The translations under genes and the position numbers were made by a program. This document shows positions 44,268 through 52,936 of a stretch of DNA of 64,000 nt, piece after piece. Location: positions 99,508-163,507 of the forward strand of contig JAFVPB010000002.1 of NCBI GenBank assembly GCA_017505525.1. Reading direction: 5' to 3'. The notes under the pieces were generated by a model. That model was not told the origin of the DNA. It ran no database searches and was given only the letters and a program-made list of their open reading frames with translations. Position 1 is the stretch's first letter. Each line of letters starts with the position of its first letter. The DNA comes from Clostridia bacterium. Its GTDB lineage: Bacteria > Bacillota > Clostridia > UMGS1883.

Positions 44268-44444
44268 ATGTCAGAGATCAGAGTTAAAGATAATGAATCT
44301 TTAGATAGCGCCCTGAGAAGATTTAAGCGTTCATGCGCTAAGGCAGGCGTATTGTCCGAGGTTAGAAAAAGAGAGCATTATGAAAAACCCAGCGTTAAGC
44401 GTAAAAAGAAGTCTGAAGCTGCGAGAAAAAGAAAATTTAAATAA
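44268..44444 (+). CDS. rpsU: 30S ribosomal protein S21
   Basis: The 58-residue basic product begins [20 protein letters not shown] and ends in a Lys/Arg-rich tail. The start at 44268 follows GAGGGGAGGG. The frame extends upstream to 44244 through that ribosome site and is rejected. S21 helps mRNA binding on the 30S platform. It is a single-gene unit. Confidence 0.96.
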   Translation: MSEIRVKDNESLDSALRRFKRSCAKAGVLSEVRKREHYEKPSVKRKKKSEAARKRKFK

Positions 44445-44459
44445 TTGATTTCGGATGAG

Positions 44460-44490
44460 GGGTGTAGCCATGTTCTGCTACACCCTTTTT
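44460..44490 (+). terminator. Terminator of rpsU
   Basis: A 9-bp GC-rich stem GGGTGTAGC/GCTACACCC (44460-44468 and 44477-44485) is followed by TTTTT. Confidence 0.9.
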
Positions 44491-44528
44491 AATCTTCATA
44501 TCAACACAATTACTAAAGAGGTTGTTTT

Positions 44529-44990
44529 ATGCTTATAAGAAAAATGGAAAAAAGCGATACTGCGGATGTAATATCCTTAATATACGAATCTGTAAATTCC
44601 ACCTGCAGTAAAGACTATTCGCCTGAGCAACTTGATGCCTGGGTGCCAAAGCACTTTAACGAGAAAAAGTTTTCCGAGTCTCTTTATGGTTGCTTCAATA
44701 GGGTTATGATATGTGATGGCGTTATTTCAGGTTTTATAAGTGTTAGCTCTGACGGATATATAAACAGACTTTATACCCACAGTAAATATCAGAATATGGG
44801 GATTGCGTCGCGCCTTTTAGAAGAAGCTGAAAAATGGGCATTATCTATGGGGCTTGATTCTTTTTATTTAGATGCAAGTATTACGGCAAGAAAATTCTAC
44901 ATCAACCGCGGTTTCAAAGATTACGGCGAATCTCTTCTTAAGCGCGGAGATGTTGTTATAAATGCAGTATTAATGAAAAAAGTTTTGTGA
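44529..44990 (+). CDS. GNAT family N-acetyltransferase
   Basis: The 153-residue product has the acetyl-CoA pyrophosphate loop YQNMGIASRLL (about 95-105) and the C-terminal SITARKFYINRGFKDYGE typical of GNAT enzymes of the YafP-like group. The substrate cannot be predicted. AGAGGTTG precedes the ATG. The stop lies 11 bases before ung, so the two are probably co-transcribed. Confidence 0.85.
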   Translation: MLIRKMEKSDTADVISLIYESVNSTCSKDYSPEQLDAWVPKHFNEKKFSESLYGCFNRVMICDGVISGFISVSSDGYINRLYTHSKYQNMGIASRLLEEAEKWALSMGLDSFYLDASITARKFYINRGFKDYGESLLKRGDVVINAVLMKKVL

Positions 44991-45001
44991 GGTAAAGGTT
45001 T

Positions 45002-45670
45002 ATGGTAAAGCTAAACAACGATTGGGACAACGTTATCGGCAACGAATTCAACAAGGAATATTATCTTAAACTAAGGATGTTTTTAAAAGAAGAATATGCA
45101 AATCACACCGTTTACCCCGATATGTATGATTTATTCTCTGCGCTTAAAGAAACTTCATACTCATCAGTTAAGGTTGTAATTTTAGGGCAGGACCCTTATC
45201 ACGAGCCAAATCAGGCTCACGGTATGGCGTTTTCCGTTAAGCCTGGAGTGGCTATTCCACCATCTCTTTTAAATATGTATAAAGAGCTGAAAGCTGAATA
45301 CGGCTACGAAATTCCGCAAACGGGATATCTTCTTCCCTGGGCAAAACAGGGGGTGCTTTTACTCAACACTGCTCTTACAGTCCGTGCAGGCGAAGCAAAC
45401 AGCCATCAGGGAAAAGGATGGGAAATTTTTACTGATAGAATAATTTCTGTTTTAAACGAAAGAAAAGACGGTGTTATATTTTTACTTTGGGGAAATAATG
45501 CACGTAAAAAGCGCGAGCTTATTACAAATCCCCAGCACTATATACTTGAAGCAGCACATCCAAGCCCTCTTTCGGCCTCGCGCGGATTTATGGGATGCGG
45601 ACACTTTAAAAAAGCCAATGAACTTTTGATTTCACAACTAAAATCGCCAATTAACTGGCAAATAAAATAA
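45002..45670 (+). CDS. ung: Uracil-DNA glycosylase
   Basis: Ung removes uracil from DNA, opening base-excision repair. The 222-residue family 1 product has the catalytic water-activating motif [18 protein letters not shown] (about 61-78) and the Leu/His loop [11 protein letters not shown] (about 186-196). Paired with dut elsewhere in the window it completes the uracil-exclusion pathway. The stop codon is embedded in the terminator stem. Confidence 0.97.
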   Translation: MVKLNNDWDNVIGNEFNKEYYLKLRMFLKEEYANHTVYPDMYDLFSALKETSYSSVKVVILGQDPYHEPNQAHGMAFSVKPGVAIPPSLLNMYKELKAEYGYEIPQTGYLLPWAKQGVLLLNTALTVRAGEANSHQGKGWEIFTDRIISVLNERKDGVIFLLWGNNARKKRELITNPQHYILEAAHPSPLSASRGFMGCGHFKKANELLISQLKSPINWQIK

Positions 45671-45691
45671 AGGAGCACAGCTCCTTTATTT
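45665..45691 (+). terminator. Terminator of ung
   Basis: A 12-bp stem AAATAAAGGAGC/GCTCCTTTATTT with an ACA loop overlaps the ung stop codon and is followed by T-rich DNA. Confidence 0.8.
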
Positions 45692-45753
45692 TATTTGCCT
45701 TTTTTGTTGGCGTATGATATAATTTTATCAAACTTACGAAAGGCGGGAATTAT

Positions 45754-46848
45754 ATGAAAAATAAATTTTTACTCAGTAAAGCTATGTTTACAGAAAGAGA
45801 AACCACCCTTCTTGAAACAGACTCTATGCGTGCCGTTGCCTTTTTATACAAATCAGGCGTTGAAGCAATCCGCATAGAAAACAAAAAAGGATATATAATT
45901 GTCCTTCCCTATCAGGGGCAGCAAATCTGGAGAGCTAATTTCCTTGGGAAAGAGCTTACTATGAAAACATCTTTTGACGAACCTGTTTTAACTTCAAAAT
46001 TCCTCGACACTTACGGATGCTTTATGATGCACTGCGGCGTTACTGCTATGGGCGTTCCCGGGCCTAAGGATAATCACATTCAGCACGGTGAACTTACCGT
46101 TATACAGTATAACGAAGCATATCTTATTTCAGGCACAGATGAAAAAGGTGAATATATTTCCGTTTCGGGAATTGTTGAGGGAAAGGTTGGTTTTACAAGG
46201 AACTATATCTTCACTCCCGAAGCAAAGCTTTATACCGATGCAACAACAGTGCAGTTAAATATAAGTCTTAAAAATTTACGTTCAAAACCGTTTACATATA
46301 TGTATCTTTGCCACATCAATTTCAGACCAGTTGACGGCAGCGAGCTTGTGTACTCAACAAAATACGATAAAGAGCACGTTAAGGTCCATAAGATTATCGC
46401 ACCTTCCACCCCTGAAAAGCAAGCCAAGGATTTAAAATCATATATGGATGAAGTCCAGAAAAACCCTGCTCTTCATCACAAGGTTGGCGAAATCGGGCAG
46501 AAGTACGACCCTGAAATCTGCTTTACGGTGCGTTATGTACCCGATGAAAACAATCGCGCACATACGCTTGCGCATTTGCCAGATGGCACAGCTTTCTATG
46601 TAAACCACCCAACTGATGCTCTTCCTATAGGTGTCCGTTGGATTTCAAGAACGGGCGACGAGGATTCTATGGGCATGGTGCTTCCCGCTACGGCAGAGCA
46701 TCTTGGATATTCCCATGCCGAGAAAAATGGTCAGCTTATGGTGCTTGAACCAAACTCTGAAACGAGCTTTACTATTTTTATGGGACTTCTTGACGAAGAT
46801 GAAACGCAAAGAGCAATAAAGCACATAAACGATATGAACCTGAACTAA
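45754..46848 (+). CDS. DUF4432 family protein, aldose-epimerase-like (copy 2)
   Basis: The 364-residue product is a paralogue of the protein at 17674-18756. It shares the blocks VLPYQGQQIWRANFLGKEL, MMHCGVTAMG, LCHINFRPVDGSEL and GVRWISRTGDEDSMGMVLP. Divergence is spread evenly, so the duplication is old or the two were acquired separately. It lies 19 bases upstream of rex and probably shares its transcript. A role in a sugar catabolic route tuned to redox state is possible but not shown. AAAGGCGGG precedes the ATG. Confidence 0.8.
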   Translation: MKNKFLLSKAMFTERETTLLETDSMRAVAFLYKSGVEAIRIENKKGYIIVLPYQGQQIWRANFLGKELTMKTSFDEPVLTSKFLDTYGCFMMHCGVTAMGVPGPKDNHIQHGELTVIQYNEAYLISGTDEKGEYISVSGIVEGKVGFTRNYIFTPEAKLYTDATTVQLNISLKNLRSKPFTYMYLCHINFRPVDGSELVYSTKYDKEHVKVHKIIAPSTPEKQAKDLKSYMDEVQKNPALHHKVGEIGQKYDPEICFTVRYVPDENNRAHTLAHLPDGTAFYVNHPTDALPIGVRWISRTGDEDSMGMVLPATAEHLGYSHAEKNGQLMVLEPNSETSFTIFMGLLDEDETQRAIKHINDMNLN

Positions 46849-46867
46849 ATCCAGGAGGGTAAATTAA

Positions 46868-47488
46868 ATGCAAACAGTCGTTTCAAGGGCAACCCTCAAA
46901 CGGTTACCCCTATATCTTCACTACTTAAAATCTCTCGACAAATCAAACAGTGAAAACATATCTGCAACAGCGATTGCAAAAACTCTCGGTTTCGGAGAAG
47001 TTCAGGTAAGAAAAGACCTTGCCTCCGTAAGCGGTGCGGGCAAGCCGAGAACGGGCTATGTTATAACAGATTTAATCAGGCATCTTGAATCTTTTCTTGG
47101 CTACGACAATATCAGCATTGCCGTTATAGTTGGTGCGGGAAAGCTTGGAAAAGCACTTCTCGATTACGAGGGTTTTAGCGAATATGGATTAAAAATATCG
47201 ACAGCATTTGACATTGATAAAGAAAAAACAGGTATAACTGAAAAAGGAAAGCAAATTCTTTCGATGGAAGAGTTTTCTGATTACTGCAAAAAAGAAAACG
47301 TAAAGCTTGGAATTATCACAGTCCCTGCTCCGCACGCTCAGTCTGTTTGCAGTATTATGATTGAAAACAACATATCTGCAATATGGAACTTCGCCCCCAC
47401 TCATCTTAAAGCCCCTGAAAACGTTATTATATACAACGAAAATATGGCACTCTCTCTTGCTATGCTTTCGGAACAGTTGAAACATTAA
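46868..47488 (+). CDS. rex: Redox-sensing transcriptional repressor Rex
   Basis: Rex senses the NADH/NAD ratio and represses fermentation genes. The 206-residue product has the winged-helix domain (ATAIAKTLGFGEVQVRKDLA, about 36-55) and a Rossmann domain with VGAGKLGKAL (about 86-95). It ends with the domain-swapped helix containing ENMALSLAML. AGGAGGG precedes the ATG. Confidence 0.95.
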   Translation: MQTVVSRATLKRLPLYLHYLKSLDKSNSENISATAIAKTLGFGEVQVRKDLASVSGAGKPRTGYVITDLIRHLESFLGYDNISIAVIVGAGKLGKALLDYEGFSEYGLKISTAFDIDKEKTGITEKGKQILSMEEFSDYCKKENVKLGIITVPAPHAQSVCSIMIENNISAIWNFAPTHLKAPENVIIYNENMALSLAMLSEQLKH

Positions 47489-47501
47489 TAAATCAAACAA
47501 T

Positions 47502-47542
47502 AAAAAAGGATGTAAAAAACAAAGTTTTTTACATCCTTTTTT
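47502..47542. terminator. Bidirectional terminator between rex and metH
   Basis: A perfect 19-bp stem (47502-47520 and 47524-47542) with a three-base loop lies between convergent genes. It belongs to the recurrent family (core GGATGTAAAAAAC). Confidence 0.9.
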
Positions 47543-47638
47543 CAGGCAATAAGAGAAATTTTTCAACTAAAATCACAAAAAACTATTATTTTTACCATTT
47601 TAATTATTATAACTTCACATTTTTACAATCTGAAAAAT

Positions 47639-49996
47639 TTAAAAATCCCCTTTTGAAATTATTTCGTTTCCACATCTTACCGCCGCCATAGCATCCTCTG
47701 CATATACATCAGCATTTATCATTTTTGCATATTCTTCCGTTAAAACTGCTCCGCCAACCATCACTTTCACATCACTGTAATTTTCGCGCAAAATCCGTAT
47801 GGTTTCTTCCATAGCTGGAACTGTTGTTGTCATCAGGGCACTTAAGCCTACAAGCTTGCATCCCGTTTCATTTATGCAGTCTATAATTTTCTGCGGCTCT
47901 GTGTCGCGCCCCAAATCATAAACTTTAAAGCCATAGCTTTCCATAAGCACCTTAACAATATTTTTTCCTATGTCGTGAATATCGCCTTTTACCGTGGCAA
48001 GAATAATTCTTTTTTCCGAATTTCCCTCCTGTTTAGGGAGCTTTTCTTTTATCACATCAAAAGCTTTCGATGCCGCCTCTGCCGCCATTAAAAGCTGAGG
48101 AAGATATGCCTTTTTTTCTTCAAACTGCACACCTATCTCGCCAAGTGCCGCAACTATATAATCATCAATAATTTCAAGCGGATCTTTCGTTTTTAAAAGC
48201 TTTGCCGTTTCTCTTTCGGCATCTTCCTTAAGCCCTTTAATAATAGCTTTTTCAAGCGTAATTTCCTCTTTAGCTATTACCGCTTCTTTTTCGCTTGATT
48301 GAGCATATTCTATATATTCACTGCACCCCTCATCCATGCCGTGAAGCACCTTATGTGCATAGTAAACGTCCATCATTCCCGTTGCAAACGGATTCATAAT
48401 AGCGCAGTTGAGCCCGTTTTCAAGCGCCGCATTAAAGAACGACTGATTAATCTTTCCACGCTCGGGAAGTCCAAATGAAATATTTGAAACACCAAGGCTT
48501 GTTTTTATTCCATCCTTATGCAAAAGGCGCACTGCTTCAAGCGTTATCAAGGCACTGTTTTTATCAGAAGAAATAGTAAGGCACAGGGGGTCGACTATTA
48601 TTTCCTTTTTGTCTATTCCATATTCTTCTGCCCTTTTAATAATGCGTTTTGCAATTCCCACTCTTCCCTCTGCCGTTTCGGGAATACCCGATTTGTCCAT
48701 TGTGAGGGCAATTATCGCTCCCCCGTATTTCTTCACAAGAGGAAACACCTTATCCATAGTTTCGTTTTCCCCGTTTACGGAATTTATTAAAGGCTTGCCG
48801 TTATATATGCGCATAGCACGTTCAAGCACACAGGGGTTGGGCGAATCAATCTGCAGAGGCACATCGCAAACTGATTGAAGAGAAAAAACAACCTCTTCCA
48901 TCATCTGTGCCTCGTCGATTTCGGGAAGCCCCACGTTAACATCAAGAATATGTACGCCCAAATCTGCCTGACTGATTCCCTCGTTTAAAATATAATTAAG
49001 ATTCCTTTCGCGAAGCGCTTCTTTAAGCTTCGCTTTACCTGTGGGATTAATTCTCTCACCTATCAAAATTGGGGAATTCTCTATCTTAACAGCATAGGTA
49101 TATGAAGAAACAACTGTGTTCTCTTTTTTTGATATTCCCGCAAACGGAATATCCTTTGTAGCATTAACCGTTTCTTTTATATATTCAGGCGTTGTTCCGC
49201 AGCAACCTCCAAGTATTGTAACGCCCTTTTCGCAAAGCTTCACCATATATTCAGAAAACTCTTTTGCAGAAATATCGAAAACCGTTTTCCCATCCTTAAT
49301 CTGCGGAAGTCCTGCATTCGGATTTGCAATAATCGGCACAGATGAATTTTCCTTGAATGAATCGATGATTTCAAGCATTGCATCAGGCCCGAAAGAGCAG
49401 TTCATTCCAATGGCATCAACGCCCATTCCCTCAAGCATTGCAATCATAGCCTCGGGCGTAGCACCTGTCATAAGCTTTCCGCTTCTGTCGTAAGCGTTTG
49501 TAACAAATACGGGCAAACCACTGTTTTCCTTTGCTGCAAGCACTGCTGCCTTTGTTTCGTAGGAATCATTCATCGTTTCAATGATGATTAAATCAACATC
49601 TTTAGCCGCTCTAATGTTATTTGAATAAATCTCTACTGCTTCTTCAAACGGTAAATCGCCCAAAGGCTCGAGCATTCTGCCTGTCGGCCCCATATCAAAG
49701 GCAATAAACACATCTTCATTCGTGCCTTTGGCTTCTTTTGCACAATCAATTGCCGCCTTTATAATTTCCCTGTAATTTTCATACTTACGGCAGTTAACTC
49801 CAAAGGTGTTAGTGGTTATTATGTTGCTTCCTGCCCCGATATATTCTTTGTGAAGAGCCGTTATTTTTTCAGGGTTGGTTAAATTCCATATTTCGGGCGG
49901 AGTACCGCTTTCAAGCCCCATCCCCTGAAGCACAGTGCCAAAGCCTCCGTCAAAGTACAGTTTTTGATTTTTTATAAGTTCTTTAATATCTTTCAT
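47639..49996 (-). CDS. metH: Cobalamin-dependent methionine synthase lacking the reactivation domain
   Basis: The enzyme transfers the methyl group of 5-methyltetrahydrofolate to homocysteine through methylcobalamin. The 785-residue product has a homocysteine-binding barrel with zinc ligands Cys200, Cys265 and Cys266 (GGCCGTTP). A pterin-binding barrel (about 300-560) and a cobalamin cap and Rossmann module with DIHDIGKNIV follow. The SAM-dependent reactivation domain found in the roughly 1,200-residue enterobacterial MetH is absent. A separate gene immediately upstream encodes it. Start overlaps that gene by four bases. Confidence 0.95.
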   Translation of the reverse strand: MKDIKELIKNQKLYFDGGFGTVLQGMGLESGTPPEIWNLTNPEKITALHKEYIGAGSNIITTNTFGVNCRKYENYREIIKAAIDCAKEAKGTNEDVFIAFDMGPTGRMLEPLGDLPFEEAVEIYSNNIRAAKDVDLIIIETMNDSYETKAAVLAAKENSGLPVFVTNAYDRSGKLMTGATPEAMIAMLEGMGVDAIGMNCSFGPDAMLEIIDSFKENSSVPIIANPNAGLPQIKDGKTVFDISAKEFSEYMVKLCEKGVTILGGCCGTTPEYIKETVNATKDIPFAGISKKENTVVSSYTYAVKIENSPILIGERINPTGKAKLKEALRERNLNYILNEGISQADLGVHILDVNVGLPEIDEAQMMEEVVFSLQSVCDVPLQIDSPNPCVLERAMRIYNGKPLINSVNGENETMDKVFPLVKKYGGAIIALTMDKSGIPETAEGRVGIAKRIIKRAEEYGIDKKEIIVDPLCLTISSDKNSALITLEAVRLLHKDGIKTSLGVSNISFGLPERGKINQSFFNAALENGLNCAIMNPFATGMMDVYYAHKVLHGMDEGCSEYIEYAQSSEKEAVIAKEEITLEKAIIKGLKEDAERETAKLLKTKDPLEIIDDYIVAALGEIGVQFEEKKAYLPQLLMAAEAASKAFDVIKEKLPKQEGNSEKRIILATVKGDIHDIGKNIVKVLMESYGFKVYDLGRDTEPQKIIDCINETGCKLVGLSALMTTTVPAMEETIRILRENYSDVKVMVGGAVLTEEYAKMINADVYAEDAMAAVRCGNEIISKGDF

Positions 49997-50568
49997 TTTT
50001 TAATCCCCATAATTGCCGTAACAGATTTCGCAGGCGTCATAATAAAGCTTTCTCCCAACCTTATATTTAAAAGCTTTTCTGCCCCGATATATTCTATCAC
50101 GTTTTTTTGAATTTCAAGCGGCACATCTCCATACCCAGGGCTGAACCGCACGGAACACTCTTTGCCGTTTTTTATTATTTCTTCAGCATAGTCCATAGCC
50201 GCTTCGGCATAGCTTGATGCCAGAGCATCCGTTATAAAGTGCTCGGAAACTGATGTTACCGAAAGCCTTTTAATAAGCCTGTCCACATTTGTTCCAAGCG
50301 TTATTGCAAAAACAAAGGCACTTTTGCATCCCTCAAGATTTTTAGAAAGACTGCGGCTTTGAATTTTAACAAAGCCTAAATCAACCTTGCCATCTGCTAT
50401 TCTTACCACCGTTTCCTTAGCACAGAAGGTACATTCAATAGCCTTTTTCAAGGCTTCATCGCACTTTTTGATAACATCGTTTGTATAGCCTCTTTCAGTG
50501 TTAAGGCGGCGTGCCGTTTCGTTTATATCAAGCTTAAGTTCTTTGCTATCTATACTATGATAAAACAT
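49993..50568 (-). CDS. Stand-alone methionine synthase reactivation domain protein
   Basis: The 191-residue product resembles the C-terminal SAM-binding activation domain of MetH, with the diagnostic RFSPGYGDVPLEIQ (about 142-155). It would reductively remethylate cob(II)alamin on the adjacent MetH using SAM. Start codon choice is supported by position 7 bases after metF and GAGGAAAA-type upstream sequence. Its stop overlaps the metH ATG, so a stoichiometric complex is plausible. Confidence 0.88.
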   Translation of the reverse strand: MFYHSIDSKELKLDINETARRLNTERGYTNDVIKKCDEALKKAIECTFCAKETVVRIADGKVDLGFVKIQSRSLSKNLEGCKSAFVFAITLGTNVDRLIKRLSVTSVSEHFITDALASSYAEAAMDYAEEIIKNGKECSVRFSPGYGDVPLEIQKNVIEYIGAEKLLNIRLGESFIMTPAKSVTAIMGIKK

Positions 50569-50575
50569 TTTTTCC

Positions 50576-51436
50576 TCACTTAATAATTTCTGATACGTTT
50601 GATTTTATAGCCGCTGCCACATCGGGCTTATTCATAGAATAAACGTGCACCGCATTAATGCCGTTTGCGAAAAGGTCGATAATCTGCTCGGTAGCATATG
50701 CTATTCCTGCCTGCTTCATCGCTTCGGGATTGTCGCCGTAGCGGTCTACAATTCTTATAAATCTTTGAGGAAGTGCAGAAGACGAAATCGAAAGAATGCG
50801 TTTAATCTGCGCTGCATTTGTAACGGGCATAATTCCTGCAACAACAGGCACATCAACGCCCGATTTATACATTCGGTACAAGAAATTATAAAGTATATTA
50901 TTATCAAAAAACATCTGCGTCGTTAAAAACTCGCACCCGTTTTCCACCTTTTTTCTAAGTCCCTCAATATCCCGGGCACTGTTTTCGCTTTCGGGATGCC
51001 CCTCGGGGTAGCACGCTCCGCCTATGCAAAACCCACCGAAATCGCGGATTTCCGCCATAAGCTCGCTTGCGTGATGGTAGTGAGCCTTTGTGCTGTCAAA
51101 CCCCTCAGGAATATCTCCGCGAAGTGCAAGAATATTTTGTATTCCCTGTTCTTTAAGCTTTTTAAGCTCGGTTTCAATTCTGTTTTTATCGGAAGAAACA
51201 CACGTTAAATGCGCAAGAGGTGTTACCCCATGCTCGCCAAGAGCCTTGCAAATAGCCGTTGTATACTCACTTGTACCGCCGCCCGCGCCGTATGTAACAC
51301 TCATATAACTTGGTTGAAGCGCAGCAATGCCCGTTGCGGCAGAAAGCACACTTTCAAAATTATCGCTCGTCTTTGGGGGGAAAACCTCGAACGAAAGACT
51401 TGGTTTCTTCTGATTTATAATTTCGGTAATTTTCAT
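50576..51436 (-). CDS. metF: Methylenetetrahydrofolate reductase
   Basis: MetF makes 5-methyltetrahydrofolate for the methionine synthase encoded next to it. The 286-residue barrel has SFEVFPPKT (about 15-23), the flavin-site region MSVTYGAGGGT, HLTCVSSDKN and LALRGDIPEG. A partner MetV is not adjacent. No SAM, cobalamin or T-box leader was found in the short upstream region. Confidence 0.96.
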   Translation of the reverse strand: MKITEIINQKKPSLSFEVFPPKTSDNFESVLSAATGIAALQPSYMSVTYGAGGGTSEYTTAICKALGEHGVTPLAHLTCVSSDKNRIETELKKLKEQGIQNILALRGDIPEGFDSTKAHYHHASELMAEIRDFGGFCIGGACYPEGHPESENSARDIEGLRKKVENGCEFLTTQMFFDNNILYNFLYRMYKSGVDVPVVAGIMPVTNAAQIKRILSISSSALPQRFIRIVDRYGDNPEAMKQAGIAYATEQIIDLFANGINAVHVYSMNKPDVAAAIKSNVSEIIK

Positions 51437-51512
51437 AACAACGCCTTCTTTTTCATATTAATTATATATTATATTAAAAGTAGCTCTATGTCAATGTTTC
51501 GGTCAAAACAAA

Positions 51513-51546
51513 AGGATGTTTAAACCCTAAACGATTTAAACATCCC
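51513..51546. terminator. Hairpin terminator of the recurrent family after the isomerase-like gene
   Basis: The stem GGATGTTTAAA/TTTAAACATCC (51514-51524 and 51535-51545) follows the stop of the gene at 51556 on the minus strand. The loop is CCCTAAACGA. Confidence 0.75.
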
Positions 51547-51555
51547 CTTATTTAA

Positions 51556-52914
51556 TTACATTACTAATTCTATATCCATAAGCTTGCAGAAATCTTTGAT
51601 TTCTTCAACAAAATCGCCGTATGCAACAATAACGTGCTGACCTGCAACATTCTGAGCAAACTCTTCAACTGTGCAGCTATCGGGAAATACTTCAAGGCTT
51701 GGAAGCTGCGGTGCAGGATCGTCCCATCCGTATTCATTCCATGCAGGAGGAGTTTTTGCATCTGCAGTATATACGTGCATTTTGTATTTGCCGTTTAAGT
51801 AATACATTCTTGCGCAGGTTACATAACCTGTTTTTACCTTCGACACATTAAGAAGTGATGCATTAAGAAGACCGAATGCCGCAGGAAGAACTGTAACATC
51901 ACCATCTGTTGCAGCCTTTGGAACATAGTCAGGCACACCGATAAGCATGCTTTCGTCGAAGAATTCATAGTATTCAAGATATGGAACAATCTGGCCTGTG
52001 AGATATTTCATAGCAAGCTGAGTAACTGCACCCATAACATCGTTTTCAGGAATAGTAAGAACACCACAGTAGTGTTCAAGAAGCATAAATACCATTGCAG
52101 GAGGGAAACCAAGAAGCTTTTTCATACCATCAACATCGATAAGAGTTACTGCTTCCCATCCTCTTTCTTTTATCTTCATAGATATCGCAAGCGCATATTT
52201 AACACCGTTTTCAATAACACTGTCGTCGCATTCCTTATTGAACTTCCAGTTTGCCTTTACAAAGTCAACTCCGTCTTTTATATCTTTTTGTGAAAGCTTG
52301 TCGATATTCTGCACCATTTCAAGCATTTCAAAAGCTTCAACCTCAACGCCTATCTGGCTTCTCATGCTGTTACCCTCAAACATAGTGCCGTAGAGAAGCA
52401 TATCGCGGTAACCCATTGTGCCAACTTTGGCAAACTGCAATTCTTTTTTAGCACAACTTGCCTTTAAGAACGCATCAATTTTATTTAAAGGATAATCCTT
52501 TCCAATTATGTTATACACATACTTGAAGTTGTATCCAAACGCTTCAAAAGCTGGTCTGATAGCAGTTGTACCTGCCTGCTCTGCTGTTGTGATAATTCTG
52601 CCGTTTTCTTTCCATCCGCAAAGTCCCCATAAAAGCATTGGAAGATGCTTGAATCTATCGGTTACACGAATAACAGCATGCGTTGGAATCCAACCTGCAA
52701 CGCATACTACAAGCGCGGCAAAATCCTTGTCGATAATCTTTTCAATTGCCGCATCAGCTGTTTTGTATTCGGGATCGTCTATTACAAGGCCGCCATCGAA
52801 AACCTCATAACCAAGGTTTTTAATAACTTCAAGTCCCTCGTCGTGCTTCATATTAAGTCTGTCGATAGGTGTGTTAACCTCACCAAAGCAAACAAAAGCT
52901 ATTTTTTTATTCAT
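51556..52914 (-). CDS. L-fucose/L-arabinose isomerase-like protein
   Basis: The 452-residue product has the architecture of the fucose/arabinose isomerase superfamily: an N-terminal Rossmann-like half (IAFVCFGEVNTPIDRL onward), a central metal-binding region (GVEVEAFEMLEMVQ, TLIDVDGMKKLLGFPPA) and a C-terminal beta domain. It is too divergent to name the substrate. It lies 22 bases downstream of the ceramidase-like gene in one operon, under probable control of the divergent LacI regulator. Confidence 0.75.
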   Translation of the reverse strand: MNKKIAFVCFGEVNTPIDRLNMKHDEGLEVIKNLGYEVFDGGLVIDDPEYKTADAAIEKIIDKDFAALVVCVAGWIPTHAVIRVTDRFKHLPMLLWGLCGWKENGRIITTAEQAGTTAIRPAFEAFGYNFKYVYNIIGKDYPLNKIDAFLKASCAKKELQFAKVGTMGYRDMLLYGTMFEGNSMRSQIGVEVEAFEMLEMVQNIDKLSQKDIKDGVDFVKANWKFNKECDDSVIENGVKYALAISMKIKERGWEAVTLIDVDGMKKLLGFPPAMVFMLLEHYCGVLTIPENDVMGAVTQLAMKYLTGQIVPYLEYYEFFDESMLIGVPDYVPKAATDGDVTVLPAAFGLLNASLLNVSKVKTGYVTCARMYYLNGKYKMHVYTADAKTPPAWNEYGWDDPAPQLPSLEVFPDSCTVEEFAQNVAGQHVIVAYGDFVEEIKDFCKLMDIELVM

Positions 52915-52936
52915 AATTATTACTCCTTTCGTTTGA

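Noticed and set aside
51437..51512. SAM, cobalamin or T-box leader upstream of metF
   Set aside because: The region is too short and I see none of the conserved boxes of those leaders.
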